Translations under genes and position numbers: made by a program
Shown here: piece by piece, positions 14,936-22,860 of the stretch
Position numbering within the stretch: the stretch's first letter is position 1
Layout of the letters: each line of letters begins with the position of its first letter
Notes under the pieces: model-generated
Databases searched by the model: none
What the model was told of the DNA's origin: nothing
What the model saw: only the letters and a program-made list of their open reading frames with translations
Assembly: GCF_003047285.1 (NCBI RefSeq)
Contig: NZ_PZYX01000002.1
Span: forward strand, 124,001 to 188,000
Direction of reading: 5' to 3'
Length of the DNA: 64,000 bases
Source of the DNA: Nocardioides allogilvus
GTDB lineage: Bacteria > Actinomycetota > Actinomycetes > Propionibacteriales > Nocardioidaceae

Positions 14936-15331
14936 TCAGTCGAGCTGCTGCCCCAGCTGCGAGATGAACTCGTCCGCCATGGCCAGCTGCCGCTCCAGCT
15001 TCTCGCGGCGCTCGGAGGCGTCGGCGAGGATCTCGACCAGCCGCTCCCGGGCCCCGGCGTGCCGATCGCTCGCGTCCGGGTCGCGCAGCGCCTCGAGGTC
15101 GCGCATCGCGGCGCTCATCTGCTCGAGGGTGAAGCCGAGCGGCTTCATCCGGCGGATGACCAGGATCTTCTCCACGTCGGCCTCGGTGTAGAGCCGGAAG
15201 CCGCCGTCCGTGCGCCCCGACGGGCTGAGCAGGCCGACCTCGTCCCAGTGCCGCAGGCTGCGCAGCGAGAGATCCGTGCGGGCGGCCACCTCGCCGATGT
15301 GCATGGGCGCGGGCTCGGGAGTCGACGTCAC
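14936..15331 (-). CDS. MerR-family transcriptional regulator
   Basis: A 131-aa MerR regulator. The N-terminal winged helix reads MHIGEVAARTDLSLRSLRHWDEVGLL, with the typical second helix ...GFRLYTEADVEKILVIRRMKPLGFTLEQM, followed by a C-terminal coiled coil (about 75-130) that would dimerise. There is no cysteine, so it is not a metal or redox sensor of the classical kind. It starts at GTG 15331 or the internal ATG 15304 and is transcribed away from the SulP gene with 134 bp between them, which holds a MerR-type inverted repeat. It probably controls that transporter and itself. Confidence 0.88.
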   Translation of the reverse strand: MTSTPEPAPMHIGEVAARTDLSLRSLRHWDEVGLLSPSGRTDGGFRLYTEADVEKILVIRRMKPLGFTLEQMSAAMRDLEALRDPDASDRHAGARERLVEILADASERREKLERQLAMADEFISQLGQQLD

Positions 15332-15366
15332 GGGTGGACCATCTCACACCGCCGGCGATTCCAACC

Positions 15367-15382
15367 CTTACGTAACGTGAAG
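15367..15382. promoter_or_regulatory. Candidate MerR operator between regulator and SulP gene
   Basis: CTTACGTAACGTGAAG is an imperfect palindrome (CTT-ACGT ... ACGT-GAAG), nested within a wider ACCCTTAC/GTTAGGGT match (7 of 8 pairs). It resembles MerR-family operators of the TTACGT...ACGTAA type and sits in the divergent intergenic region. The actual -10/-35 boxes are not clear. Confidence 0.5.
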
Positions 15383-15465
15383 TTAGGGTGTTCGCAGACT
15401 TCCGCCGGCGCTGCCGGCCCATGCTCGACCCGCGGACGACGATCGCCCGCCACGAACGGAGCCCC

Positions 15466-16959
15466 ATGAGCACGACCCTCTCCCCCACTGCCGAGCCCTC
15501 GGTGCGTACGGCGCTGCGCTCCCCTCGCATGCTCCGGACCGAGGTCCTGGCCGGCCTGGTGGTGGCGCTCGCGCTGATCCCCGAGGCCATCTCGTTCTCG
15601 ATCATCGCCGGCGTCGACCCGCGGGTCGGGCTCTTCGCGTCCTTCACGATGGCCGTCTCCATCGCCTTCCTCGGCGGCCGGCCCGCGATGATCTCCGCCG
15701 CCACCGGGGCCATCGCGCTGGTCATCGCGCCGGTGATGCGCGACTACGGCTACGACTACCTCATCGCGACCGTGCTGCTCGGCGGCCTCATGCAGATCGT
15801 GCTCGGCCTCGCCGGGGTCGCTCGGCTGATGCGCTTCATCCCGCGCTCGGTGATGGTCGGCTTCGTCAACGCGCTCGCCATCTTGATCTTCCTGGCCCAG
15901 GTGCCGCACATGGTCGACGTGCCATGGCTCGTCTACCCGATGATCGCCGTCGGCCTCGCGGTCATCGTCGGCTTCCCCCGCATCAACTCGGTGATCCCCG
16001 CTCCCCTGGTCGCGATCGTCGCGCTCACCGGCTTCACCCTGCTGGCCGCGATCACCGTGCCCGACGTCGGCGACGAGGGCCAGCTGCCCGACAGCCTCCC
16101 CGCCCTGTTCATGCCCGACGTGCCGCTCACGCTGGAGACGCTGCGGATCATCGCGCCGTACGCCCTGGCCATGGCACTCGTCGGCCTGCTCGAGTCGCTG
16201 CTGACCGCGAAGCTCGTCGACGACATCACCGACACCCACTCCGACAAGACGCGCGAGGCCTGGGGCCAGGGCACCGCCAACGTGATCACGGGCTTCTTCG
16301 GCGGCATGGGCGGCTGCGCGATGATCGGCCAGACGATGATCAACGTGAAGGTCTCCGGCGCCCGCACCCGGATCTCGACCTTCCTCGCCGGTGTCTTCCT
16401 GCTGATCCTGGTCGTCGGCTTCGGCGACGTGGTCGCGCTGATCCCGATGGCCGCCCTCGTCGCGGTGATGATCATGGTCTCGGTCGGCACCTTCGACTGG
16501 CACAGCATCCGCCCCGCGACCCTGCGCCGGATGCCGCGCTCCGAGACGCTGGTGATGCTCTCGACCGTCGTCGTCACCGTCGCGACGCACAACCTCGCCA
16601 TCGGCGTCATCGTCGGCGTCCTGGTCGCGATGACCCTCTTCGCCCGCCGCGTCGCCCACCTCACCGAGACCCACCGCGAGCTCATCGAGGACGAGCACGG
16701 CAACGCCACGGCCGTCTACACCGTCACCGGCGAGCTGTTCTTCGCCTCGAGCAACGACCTCTACACGCAGTTCGAGTACGTCGACGACCCGGACCGCGTG
16801 GTCATCGACCTGTCCGCCTCCCACATCTGGGACGCCTCCACCGTCGCGTCGCTGGACGCGATCACGACGAAGTACGACCGCAAGGGCAAGTCGGTGGAGA
16901 TCACCGGCCTCAACGTCGCCAGCGCGGAGCGCCACGGGCGGCTCACCGGCTCGCTGTGA
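15466..16959 (+). CDS. SulP-family anion transporter with C-terminal STAS domain
   Basis: A 497-aa SulP (SLC26) permease for sulfate, bicarbonate or another anion. The transport domain opens with [24 protein letters not shown] and holds about 12-14 membrane segments to residue 410, including the conserved GGMGGCAMIGQTMIN stretch. A STAS domain follows (about 415-495; VVIDLSASHIWDASTVASLD). The ATG at 15466 with CGGAG just upstream gives the normal N-terminus; the frame is open to 15388. Divergent from the MerR gene. Its 3' end overlaps that of the HAD gene by 17 bp on the other strand. Confidence 0.9.
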   Translation: MSTTLSPTAEPSVRTALRSPRMLRTEVLAGLVVALALIPEAISFSIIAGVDPRVGLFASFTMAVSIAFLGGRPAMISAATGAIALVIAPVMRDYGYDYLIATVLLGGLMQIVLGLAGVARLMRFIPRSVMVGFVNALAILIFLAQVPHMVDVPWLVYPMIAVGLAVIVGFPRINSVIPAPLVAIVALTGFTLLAAITVPDVGDEGQLPDSLPALFMPDVPLTLETLRIIAPYALAMALVGLLESLLTAKLVDDITDTHSDKTREAWGQGTANVITGFFGGMGGCAMIGQTMINVKVSGARTRISTFLAGVFLLILVVGFGDVVALIPMAALVAVMIMVSVGTFDWHSIRPATLRRMPRSETLVMLSTVVVTVATHNLAIGVIVGVLVAMTLFARRVAHLTETHRELIEDEHGNATAVYTVTGELFFASSNDLYTQFEYVDDPDRVVIDLSASHIWDASTVASLDAITTKYDRKGKSVEITGLNVASAERHGRLTGSL

Positions 16960-17677
16960 CCACCATCGCGCGCAGCTGATCGGCCAGGTCGACCAGGGAG
17001 GTCGCGGTGAGGTCGGGCTTCGTGAAGTGCTCGGGATAGGGCCCTCCGGACCGGTTGATCCAGGCCGTGCCCAGCCCGGCGCGGGCGGCACCGTCCACGT
17101 CCCACGGGTGTACGGCGACCAGCATCGCGTCCATCGGGTCGAGCGCGCACCGGTCGAGCGCGAAGGCGTAGGCACCGGCGGCGGGCTTCCAGGTCCCCGC
17201 CTCCTCCACGGAGAGCAGCGCCTCGACGTGGTCGCGCAGGCCGGCCCGGTCGAGCAGGCCCTCGGCGACGGAGGCCGAGCCGTTGCTCAGCGTCACCAGC
17301 CGCACCGGCAGCTCCGCCAGCGCGCGCAACCCGTCGGGGACGTCGTCGTGCACGGACAGCGACCCGAAGCCCGCCATCACGTGCTGGACGGCCGCCTCCG
17401 TCTCGCGCTCGAGGGTGAGCCCGGCGAAGCTGGCCCGGAGGACGTCGGCGGCGATCGCGGCGAAGGGTGCGCTCGCGCCGACCGACGTCAGCGCGAAGCC
17501 GTCGCGCAGCACCGAGGCGAACCAGGTCGCGGCGAGGTGGGCCGGCGCGCCGACGTCCTCGAAGCGCGCCCCCAGGGGCGACAGGTCGGACAACGTCTCG
17601 TTGACGTCGAGGAGCAGCACCTCCGGTCGCCGGGGGCCGTCGGGGCTCACCGGGTGGTCACGGCTCGACAGGCTCAC
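16943..17677 (-). CDS. HAD-superfamily hydrolase, haloacid dehalogenase type II-like
   Basis: A 244-aa HAD hydrolase. Motif I is LLLDVNETLSDL, with the nucleophile Asp and the DVNETL form of haloacid dehalogenase II proteins rather than DxDGT. Motif II is LVTLSNGS, motif III the Lys in TWKPAAGAY, and motif IV VAVHPWDVDGA. The cap domain lies between motifs I and II. Substrate unknown (2-haloacid or phosphoester). GTG 17677 overlaps the stop of the copper-storage-like gene as GTGA, so translation is coupled. GTG 17650 is an alternative. Convergent overlap with the SulP gene. Confidence 0.85.
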   Translation of the reverse strand: MSLSSRDHPVSPDGPRRPEVLLLDVNETLSDLSPLGARFEDVGAPAHLAATWFASVLRDGFALTSVGASAPFAAIAADVLRASFAGLTLERETEAAVQHVMAGFGSLSVHDDVPDGLRALAELPVRLVTLSNGSASVAEGLLDRAGLRDHVEALLSVEEAGTWKPAAGAYAFALDRCALDPMDAMLVAVHPWDVDGAARAGLGTAWINRSGGPYPEHFTKPDLTATSLVDLADQLRAMVVTASR

Positions 17678-18075
17678 AGCGCGGCGAGGAGCGATCGGCA
17701 GGCTTCCTCGCACCGACGGCACACCTCGGCGCAGATGCGGCAGTGCTCGTGCATCTCGGCGTGCTGGGCGCACTCGTCGGCACACGTCCTGCACGCGACC
17801 GCGCAGGCCTCCAGGAGTGCTCGGGTGAGGTCGGTGTTGCGCCCGGTGTTCCGGGACAGGGCGTTGCCCGTGGCCAGGCAGATGTCCGCGCAGTCGAGGT
17901 CGGTGCGGATGCACGTCGTGAGCAGCGCGACCATCTCCTCGGCCAGGCAGGCGTCGGCGCAGGCCGTGCAGACCTGGGCGCACTCGAAGCACGCGGCGAT
18001 GCACTCGCTGAGCTTGTCCCGATCGATCGTGCCGAGGTCCTGCGGGTAGGCGTCCAGCATCTTGTCGTGGGTCAT
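17674..18075 (-). CDS. Four-helix-bundle copper-binding protein (Csp/DUF326-like)
   Basis: A 133-aa helical protein with 18 cysteines, mostly in CxxxC or CxxC spacing along helices (for example CFECAQVCTACADAC and CRICAEVCRRCEEAC). This is the hallmark of cytosolic copper-storage proteins of the Csp3/DUF326 group, in which cysteines line the bundle core and hold many Cu(I) ions. There is no signal peptide, so it is cytosolic. Start ATG 18075. The gene is first in a two-gene coupled unit with the HAD hydrolase. Storage of Cu(I) is inferred from the family, not shown here. Confidence 0.88.
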   Translation of the reverse strand: MTHDKMLDAYPQDLGTIDRDKLSECIAACFECAQVCTACADACLAEEMVALLTTCIRTDLDCADICLATGNALSRNTGRNTDLTRALLEACAVACRTCADECAQHAEMHEHCRICAEVCRRCEEACRSLLAAL

Positions 18076-18128
18076 GCGCGACCGGTACCCGATTCGCAGA
18101 TCGCTATTCGGGTGTCGGCGCTGCGGCC

Positions 18129-18839
18129 TCAGCGCAGGGCGTACGTCGCGAGCGAGACGGCGACGTAGTGCGCGATGAACGCCAGGATCGTGAAGGTGTG
18201 GAACACCTCGTGGAAGCCGAACCACTCAGGCTTGGGGTTGGGCTTCTTCAGCCCGTAGATGACCGCACCGAGGGTGTAGAGCACCCCGCCGGCCGCCACC
18301 AGGACCAGGGTGGCGACCGCGACCGGGGTGCTCAGCCGTTCGGCACCGTCGATGAAGTCAGGGATGAAGAAGACCGCGAACCACCCCAGCACGATGTAGA
18401 TCGGGGTGTAGAGCCACCGCGGCGCACCGGTCCAGAAGACCCGGAAGAGCACCCCGATCAGCGCACCGCCCCAGACACCGCCGAGCAGCCAGAGCCGGGT
18501 GTCGCCCTCCAGCAGCAGCATTGCGAACGCGGTGTAGGTGCCGGCGATCAGGACGAAGATGTTGGAGTGGTCGAGGCGGCGCAGCAGCGCCCAGACGGCC
18601 GGCTGCCAGGTGCCGCGGTGATAGATGGCCGAGGTGCCGAAGAGCAGCAGCGCCGAGGCGATGAACACCGCCGAGCCGACCTTCGTCTCCGTCGTCGGGG
18701 ACAGCACGATCAGCACGATGCCGGCCGCGAGCACGAACGGGATCGACCCTGCGTGCAACCACCCCCGCAGCCGTGGCTTGAGCTCGGCCATCTTGTCGGC
18801 CATCACGATCAGGGCTGCGTCGTGGTCGAGGAACTTCAC
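18129..18839 (-). CDS. Hemolysin III / PAQR-like integral membrane protein
   Basis: A 236-aa protein of the hemolysin III (YqfA, PAQR-like) family with seven predicted helices. The conserved metal-site residues appear as SAIYHRGTW after the second helix, a LDHSNIFVLIAGTYT block, and the C-terminal GFHEVFHTFTILAFIAHYVAV with HExxH-like His residues. Despite its name the family is a membrane hydrolase/receptor-like group of uncertain substrate. GTG 18839 is chosen; GTG 18845 adds two residues. It ends 53 bp before the copper-storage gene and runs in the same direction. Confidence 0.88.
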   Translation of the reverse strand: MKFLDHDAALIVMADKMAELKPRLRGWLHAGSIPFVLAAGIVLIVLSPTTETKVGSAVFIASALLLFGTSAIYHRGTWQPAVWALLRRLDHSNIFVLIAGTYTAFAMLLLEGDTRLWLLGGVWGGALIGVLFRVFWTGAPRWLYTPIYIVLGWFAVFFIPDFIDGAERLSTPVAVATLVLVAAGGVLYTLGAVIYGLKKPNPKPEWFGFHEVFHTFTILAFIAHYVAVSLATYALR

Positions 18840-18864
18840 GCCCACATCATGGCGGATGGCGAGG

Positions 18865-19431
18865 TCAGCGGCGCACGTCCGCCACGATCTTGGTGATCCC
18901 ATTGGCGTAGCTCTCCGACTCCACGACGTCGAGCAGGTCCTTGTCCTTGTCGCTGTCGCTGAAGAGCCGCTTGCCGGCGCCGAGCAGCACCGGGAAGACC
19001 AGCAGGTGGTAGCGGTCCACGAGCCCGGCATCCGCGAGGCTGCGACCGAGGGTGGCGCTGCCGTGGACGATGATCGGGTCGCCGTCGGTCTCCTTGAGCG
19101 CCGCCACGTCGTCGGTCGAGCGCAGGATGGTCGCCGGCCAGCGCGGGTCCTCCTGCTCCAGGGTCGTGGACACGACGTAGCGCGGCATCGCGTTGTAGCC
19201 GGCGAAGTCCTCGGTCATGGTCGGCCAGACGGGTGCGAAGGCCTCGTAGCTCGTCCGCCCCATCATCAAGGCGCCGGCCTCGTCCTGCTCACGTCCCTTG
19301 ATCTCGTAGGCCGCGGGGTCGAACTCGATGTCCTGGAAGGTCCAGCCGGTGTTGCGGTAGCCGGGCTCGCCGCCCGGAGCCTCCATGACTCCGTCGAGGG
19401 ACACGAACGCGGTGACGATGAGCTTGCGCAT
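18865..19431 (-). CDS. Dihydrofolate reductase-like (RibD C-terminal) family protein
   Basis: A 188-aa protein of the DHFR/RibD-C fold: MRKLIVTAFVSLDGVMEAPG at the N-terminus, LMMGRTSYEAF as the NADPH-binding turn, and the closing LLVFPVLLGAGKRLFSD. Such stand-alone proteins are NADPH-dependent reductases of unknown substrate and do not replace FolA. The ATG at 19431 has AGGAG 9 nt upstream. Monocistronic and upstream of the hemolysin III gene by 25 bp, so the two may be co-transcribed. Confidence 0.88.
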   Translation of the reverse strand: MRKLIVTAFVSLDGVMEAPGGEPGYRNTGWTFQDIEFDPAAYEIKGREQDEAGALMMGRTSYEAFAPVWPTMTEDFAGYNAMPRYVVSTTLEQEDPRWPATILRSTDDVAALKETDGDPIIVHGSATLGRSLADAGLVDRYHLLVFPVLLGAGKRLFSDSDKDKDLLDVVESESYANGITKIVADVRR

Positions 19432-19604
19432 CTTCTTGCTCCTGGGTGTGGGTCTGGGGAACCTGTCTCCCGTCCTACGAACGCGGACCGCCACATACGA
19501 CAGGTGCACTAAGAATTTCTTGCCGGGTGGCTCGGTGGCAAGGGCTGCATGCCGTCCGAGCTCAGGGGTACCTCGAAGGTCCACCGGTTCGAGGAAGGAC
19601 GACC

Positions 19605-19826
19605 ATGCCCAGCAAGGACAGCAACGTGAAGAACGAGAAGCAGTACGAAGCCCTCAAGGACAAGGGCATGTCCAAGGAGCGCGCCGCCAAGATCGCCAAC
19701 GCCGAGGACTCCTCCAAGCACGGCGGGGAGAAGAGCCACTCCGGCTCCGGCAACAGCTCGCAGGGCGGCACGACGGCGCAGAAGAAGAAGGCCGGCCGCA
19801 AGGGCGGGAAGGCGTCACACAGCTGA
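19605..19826 (+). CDS. Small KGG-type stress-response protein, 73 aa
   Basis: A 73-aa highly charged, Lys/Gly/Ser-rich protein with YEALKDKGMSKERAAKIAN (about 14-32), a disordered SHSGSGNSSQGG linker and a closing KKKAGRKGGKASHS. This matches small actinobacterial DUF7218/KGG-like proteins linked to stress or DNA association. It has a strong ribosome site, GAGGAAGGA at 19591-19599. It is followed after 11 bp by the DUF72 gene, so they form one transcript. Confidence 0.8.
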   Translation: MPSKDSNVKNEKQYEALKDKGMSKERAAKIANAEDSSKHGGEKSHSGSGNSSQGGTTAQKKKAGRKGGKASHS

Positions 19827-19837
19827 GATCCCCGGCA

Positions 19838-20683
19838 GTGACCCCGCCCCCTGGGAGCGACGAGGACACCGGCTCGGTGTGGGTCGGCACCTCGGGCTGG
19901 CAGTACGACTCGTGGCGCGGCGACTTCTACCCCGAGGGTCTCCCCCGGACCAAGCAGCTCGCCTACGCAGCGACCCAGCTCAACACGATGGAGCTCAACG
20001 GCTCGTTCTACTCGCTGCAGCGGCCGGCGTCCTATCGCCGCTGGCACGACGCGACACCGGCAGGCTTCCTCTTCGCGGTGAAGGGCGGGCGCCACATCAC
20101 CCACTTCAAGCGACTGCGCGACGTCGAGGTGTCGCTGGCCAACTTCTTCGCCTCGGGAGTGACCCTGCTTGGCGACAAGCTCGGCCCGATCCTGTGGCAG
20201 CTGCCCGAGCGCGTGGAGTTCGACCGGGACGTCCTCGCCGAATTCCTGGGCCAGCTGCCGAGGTCGGTGGCGGCCGCCACGGTCCTGGCCCGGCGCAACG
20301 ACCGGCAGCTCGACACGGCTGACCTCACCGCCTCGCGCCGGCCACTGCGCCACGCGCTCGAGGTCCGTCACCGCAGCTTTCGCGACGACGACTTCCTCGG
20401 CCTGCTCGACGAGCACGATGTCGCCTGCGTCGTGGCCGACAGCGCCGGGAAGTGGCCGATGCTCGACGAGTCGACGGGCAGCTTCGACTACGTGCGGCTG
20501 CACGGCCACACCGAGCTCTATGCCAGCCGCTACAGCGACCGGCTGCTCGACACCTGGGCCGACCGCTGTCGGGCGGGCGCGAGCGCGGGCCGCGACGTCC
20601 ATGTCTACTTCGACAACGACATGCGTGGCCACGCGCCGCACGACGCCGTACGCCTCAGCCAGCGCCTCGGACTGCGACCGTGA
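19838..20683 (+). CDS. DUF72 domain-containing protein
   Basis: A 281-aa DUF72 (YecE-like) protein, a TIM-barrel family related to UV endonuclease TIM barrels but of unknown activity. The signature opening VWVGTSGWQYDSWRGDFYPEG is near residue 14, followed by NTMELNGSFYSLQ, FAVKGGRHITHFKRL and a late DVHVYFDNDMRGHAPHDA. Start GTG 19838 lies 11 bp after the KGG-type gene; the frame is open further upstream but those residues overlap that gene. It ends 6 bp from the convergent ureidoglycine aminohydrolase gene. Confidence 0.9.
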   Translation: MTPPPGSDEDTGSVWVGTSGWQYDSWRGDFYPEGLPRTKQLAYAATQLNTMELNGSFYSLQRPASYRRWHDATPAGFLFAVKGGRHITHFKRLRDVEVSLANFFASGVTLLGDKLGPILWQLPERVEFDRDVLAEFLGQLPRSVAAATVLARRNDRQLDTADLTASRRPLRHALEVRHRSFRDDDFLGLLDEHDVACVVADSAGKWPMLDESTGSFDYVRLHGHTELYASRYSDRLLDTWADRCRAGASAGRDVHVYFDNDMRGHAPHDAVRLSQRLGLRP

Positions 20684-20689
20684 GCCGCG

Positions 20690-21517
20690 TCAGGCGAACG
20701 GGCGCCCCAGCCGGGCGTGCCGGTTGACGTCCTTGTAGAGCAGGTAGCGGAAGCGTCCGGGTCCCCCGGCGTAGCAGGCCTGCGGGCAGAAGGCGCGCAG
20801 CCACATGAAGTCACCCTCCTGCACCTCGACCCAGTCGTTGTTGAGGAGATACATCGCCTTGCCCTCGAGCACGTAGAGCCCGTGCTCCATCACGTGCGTC
20901 TCCGGGAAGGGGATCACCCCGCCGGGCTGGAAGCTGACGATGTTGACGTGCATGTCGTGGCGCACGTCGAGCGGGTCGACGAAGCGCTGTGTCGTCCAGG
21001 CGCCGTCGGTGCCGGGCATCTCGACGGGTCGTACGGCGACCTCGTCGGTCACGAAGGCGTCCGGCACCTCGATCCCGTCGACCGCTTCGTAGGCCTTGCG
21101 GATCCAGTGGAACGTCGCCGTGGTCGCACTCGTGTTGTGCAGCGTCCACGAGCAGCCGGGCGGAAGGAAGGCGTAGCCACCGGGACCCAGCTCGTGGCGA
21201 GCGTCCTCGATCGTCAGCGCGAGCACGCCGTCGACGACGAAGAGCACGCCCTCGGCGCCCGGGTCGGGCTCGGGCCGGTCGCTGCCACCGCCGGGCGAGA
21301 CCTCGACGACGTACTGCGAGAACGTCTCCGCAAACCCGGACAGCGGCCGGGCGAGCACCCACAGGCGGGTGTCGTCCCAGAACGGCAGGGCGCTGGTGAC
21401 GATGTCACGCATCGTGCCGCGGGGCAGGACGGCGTACGCCTCGGTGAAGGTCGCGCGATCGGTGGTCAGATCGCTCTGCGCGGGCAGGCCGCCCCGCGGG
21501 ACGTAGTAGCCGGTCAT
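20690..21517 (-). CDS. allE: (S)-ureidoglycine aminohydrolase, bicupin
   Basis: A 275-aa two-cupin protein (YlbA/AllE/UGlyAH) that releases ammonia from (S)-ureidoglycine, giving ureidoglycolate in allantoin breakdown. The first cupin spans roughly residues 50-120 and the second 170-250, with metal-binding-type HVMEHGLYVLEGKAMYLLNNDW in the second. It begins MTGYYVPRGGLPAQSDLTTDRA, close to known AllE proteins. ATG 21517 overlaps the stop of allB (ATGA). It is last in the allantoin cluster. Assignment rests on family resemblance plus the allantoinase neighbour. Confidence 0.88.
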   Translation of the reverse strand: MTGYYVPRGGLPAQSDLTTDRATFTEAYAVLPRGTMRDIVTSALPFWDDTRLWVLARPLSGFAETFSQYVVEVSPGGGSDRPEPDPGAEGVLFVVDGVLALTIEDARHELGPGGYAFLPPGCSWTLHNTSATTATFHWIRKAYEAVDGIEVPDAFVTDEVAVRPVEMPGTDGAWTTQRFVDPLDVRHDMHVNIVSFQPGGVIPFPETHVMEHGLYVLEGKAMYLLNNDWVEVQEGDFMWLRAFCPQACYAGGPGRFRYLLYKDVNRHARLGRPFA

Positions 21518-22860
21518 GCTCCTCCTCGGGTCAGCAGGCGGCCGGAGGGCCGGCCGCGCTCGGTGGTGTCGATGCGCCGACCGCGCAGCCAGGTGCTGCG
21601 GACGACCCCGGCGAGGGGACGGTCGGCGTAGGGCGTGAAGGCGTTCTTGTGGTGCAGGCGCGCGGCGTCGACGACGAAGGCGTCGTCGGGCGCGAAGACG
21701 GCGAAGTCGGCGTCGTAGCCGATCTCGACCAGGCCCTTGCGACGAAGGCCGGCGTGCCGAGCCGGGGCCTCGCACATCCAGCGTGCGACGTCGACCAGCG
21801 TGCAGTCGCGCCGACGGGCCTGCGTCCACATCGCCGACAGCCCTACCTGGAGGGAGGAGATGCCGCCCCAGGCGACCCCGAAGTCGCCGGTGTCGAGGCA
21901 CTTGAGGTCGGCGGTCGCCGGCGAGTGGTCGGAGACGACCATCTCGATCACACCGTCGCGCAGGCCCTCCCAGAGGAGCTCGCGGTTGGCCGCCTCCCGG
22001 ATCGGCGGGCAGCACTTGAACTCGGTGGCGCCGTCGGGGATCTCCTCGGCGGAGAAGGTGAGGTAGTGCGGGCAGGTCTCGGCGGTGATGGCGATGCCGT
22101 CGCGACGGGCGGAGGCCAGCATCGGCAGCACGTCGGAGCTCGAGACGTGCAGGATGTGCACGCGGCACCCCGTCCAGCGGGCCAGCTCGATCACCTGGGC
22201 GACCGCGAGGTTCTCGGCCCCGCGCGGCCGGCTGTGCAGAAAGACGTCGTAGGTCTCGCCGTGGGCGGACGGCGCGTGGTCGATCGCGTGGGTGTCCTCG
22301 GCATGCACGATCATCAGCCCGTCGAAGGCGCGCAGCTCGCGCATCGCCGCCTCGAGCTGGTCTGGGTCGAGGTGCGGGAACTCCTCGACGCCCGAGTGCA
22401 GCAGGAAGCACTTGAAACCGAGCACGCCAGCGTCGTACAAGGGCCTCAGCTCCGCCACGTTGCCCGGGATCGCGCCGCCCCAGAAGCCGACGTCGACGAA
22501 GCACTGTCCCTCCGCGGCTTTGCGCTTGAGGTCCAGGGAGGCGACGTCGCAGGTCGGCGGGATGCTGTTGAGCGGCATGTCGACGATCGTCGTCACGCCG
22601 CCGGCGGCCGCCGCGCGGGTGGCGGTCGCGAAGCCCTCCCACTCGGTGCGCCCCGGCTCGTTGACGTGCACGTGGGCGTCGACCAGTCCGGGCATCAGCA
22701 CCTCGTCGACGGCCAGCTCGACGACGACGGAGCCCGTGAGGTCGGAGTCGAGCGGCTCGATGGCCACGATGGTCCCGTCCTTGACGCCGATCACCCGGCC
22801 GACCTCGCCGGCGGCACTCACCACGCGCTCGGCACGGATCACCAGGTCCAGCGCGGTCAT
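21514..22860 (-). CDS. allB: Allantoinase
   Basis: A 448-aa amidohydrolase-superfamily enzyme that opens allantoin to allantoate. Metal ligands are visible in GLVDAHVHVNEPGRTEWEGF (about 58-77), the carbamylated Lys in GFKCFLLHSG, HAEDTHAI, ILHVSSSDVLP and the final VSDHSPAT. FKCF plus the EPGR motif favours allantoinase over dihydroorotase or dihydropyrimidinase. ATG 22860 overlaps the stop of the DUF6986 gene (ATGA), so the three genes are coupled. Confidence 0.93.
   Translation of the reverse strand: MTALDLVIRAERVVSAAGEVGRVIGVKDGTIVAIEPLDSDLTGSVVVELAVDEVLMPGLVDAHVHVNEPGRTEWEGFATATRAAAAGGVTTIVDMPLNSIPPTCDVASLDLKRKAAEGQCFVDVGFWGGAIPGNVAELRPLYDAGVLGFKCFLLHSGVEEFPHLDPDQLEAAMRELRAFDGLMIVHAEDTHAIDHAPSAHGETYDVFLHSRPRGAENLAVAQVIELARWTGCRVHILHVSSSDVLPMLASARRDGIAITAETCPHYLTFSAEEIPDGATEFKCCPPIREAANRELLWEGLRDGVIEMVVSDHSPATADLKCLDTGDFGVAWGGISSLQVGLSAMWTQARRRDCTLVDVARWMCEAPARHAGLRRKGLVEIGYDADFAVFAPDDAFVVDAARLHHKNAFTPYADRPLAGVVRSTWLRGRRIDTTERGRPSGRLLTRGGA

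Noticed and set aside
15328..17175. 615-residue minus-strand frame across the SulP gene
   Set aside because: Its product is Asp/Gly/His-rich low complexity and covers both MerR operator and SulP. SulP on the other strand has clear membrane helices and STAS domain.
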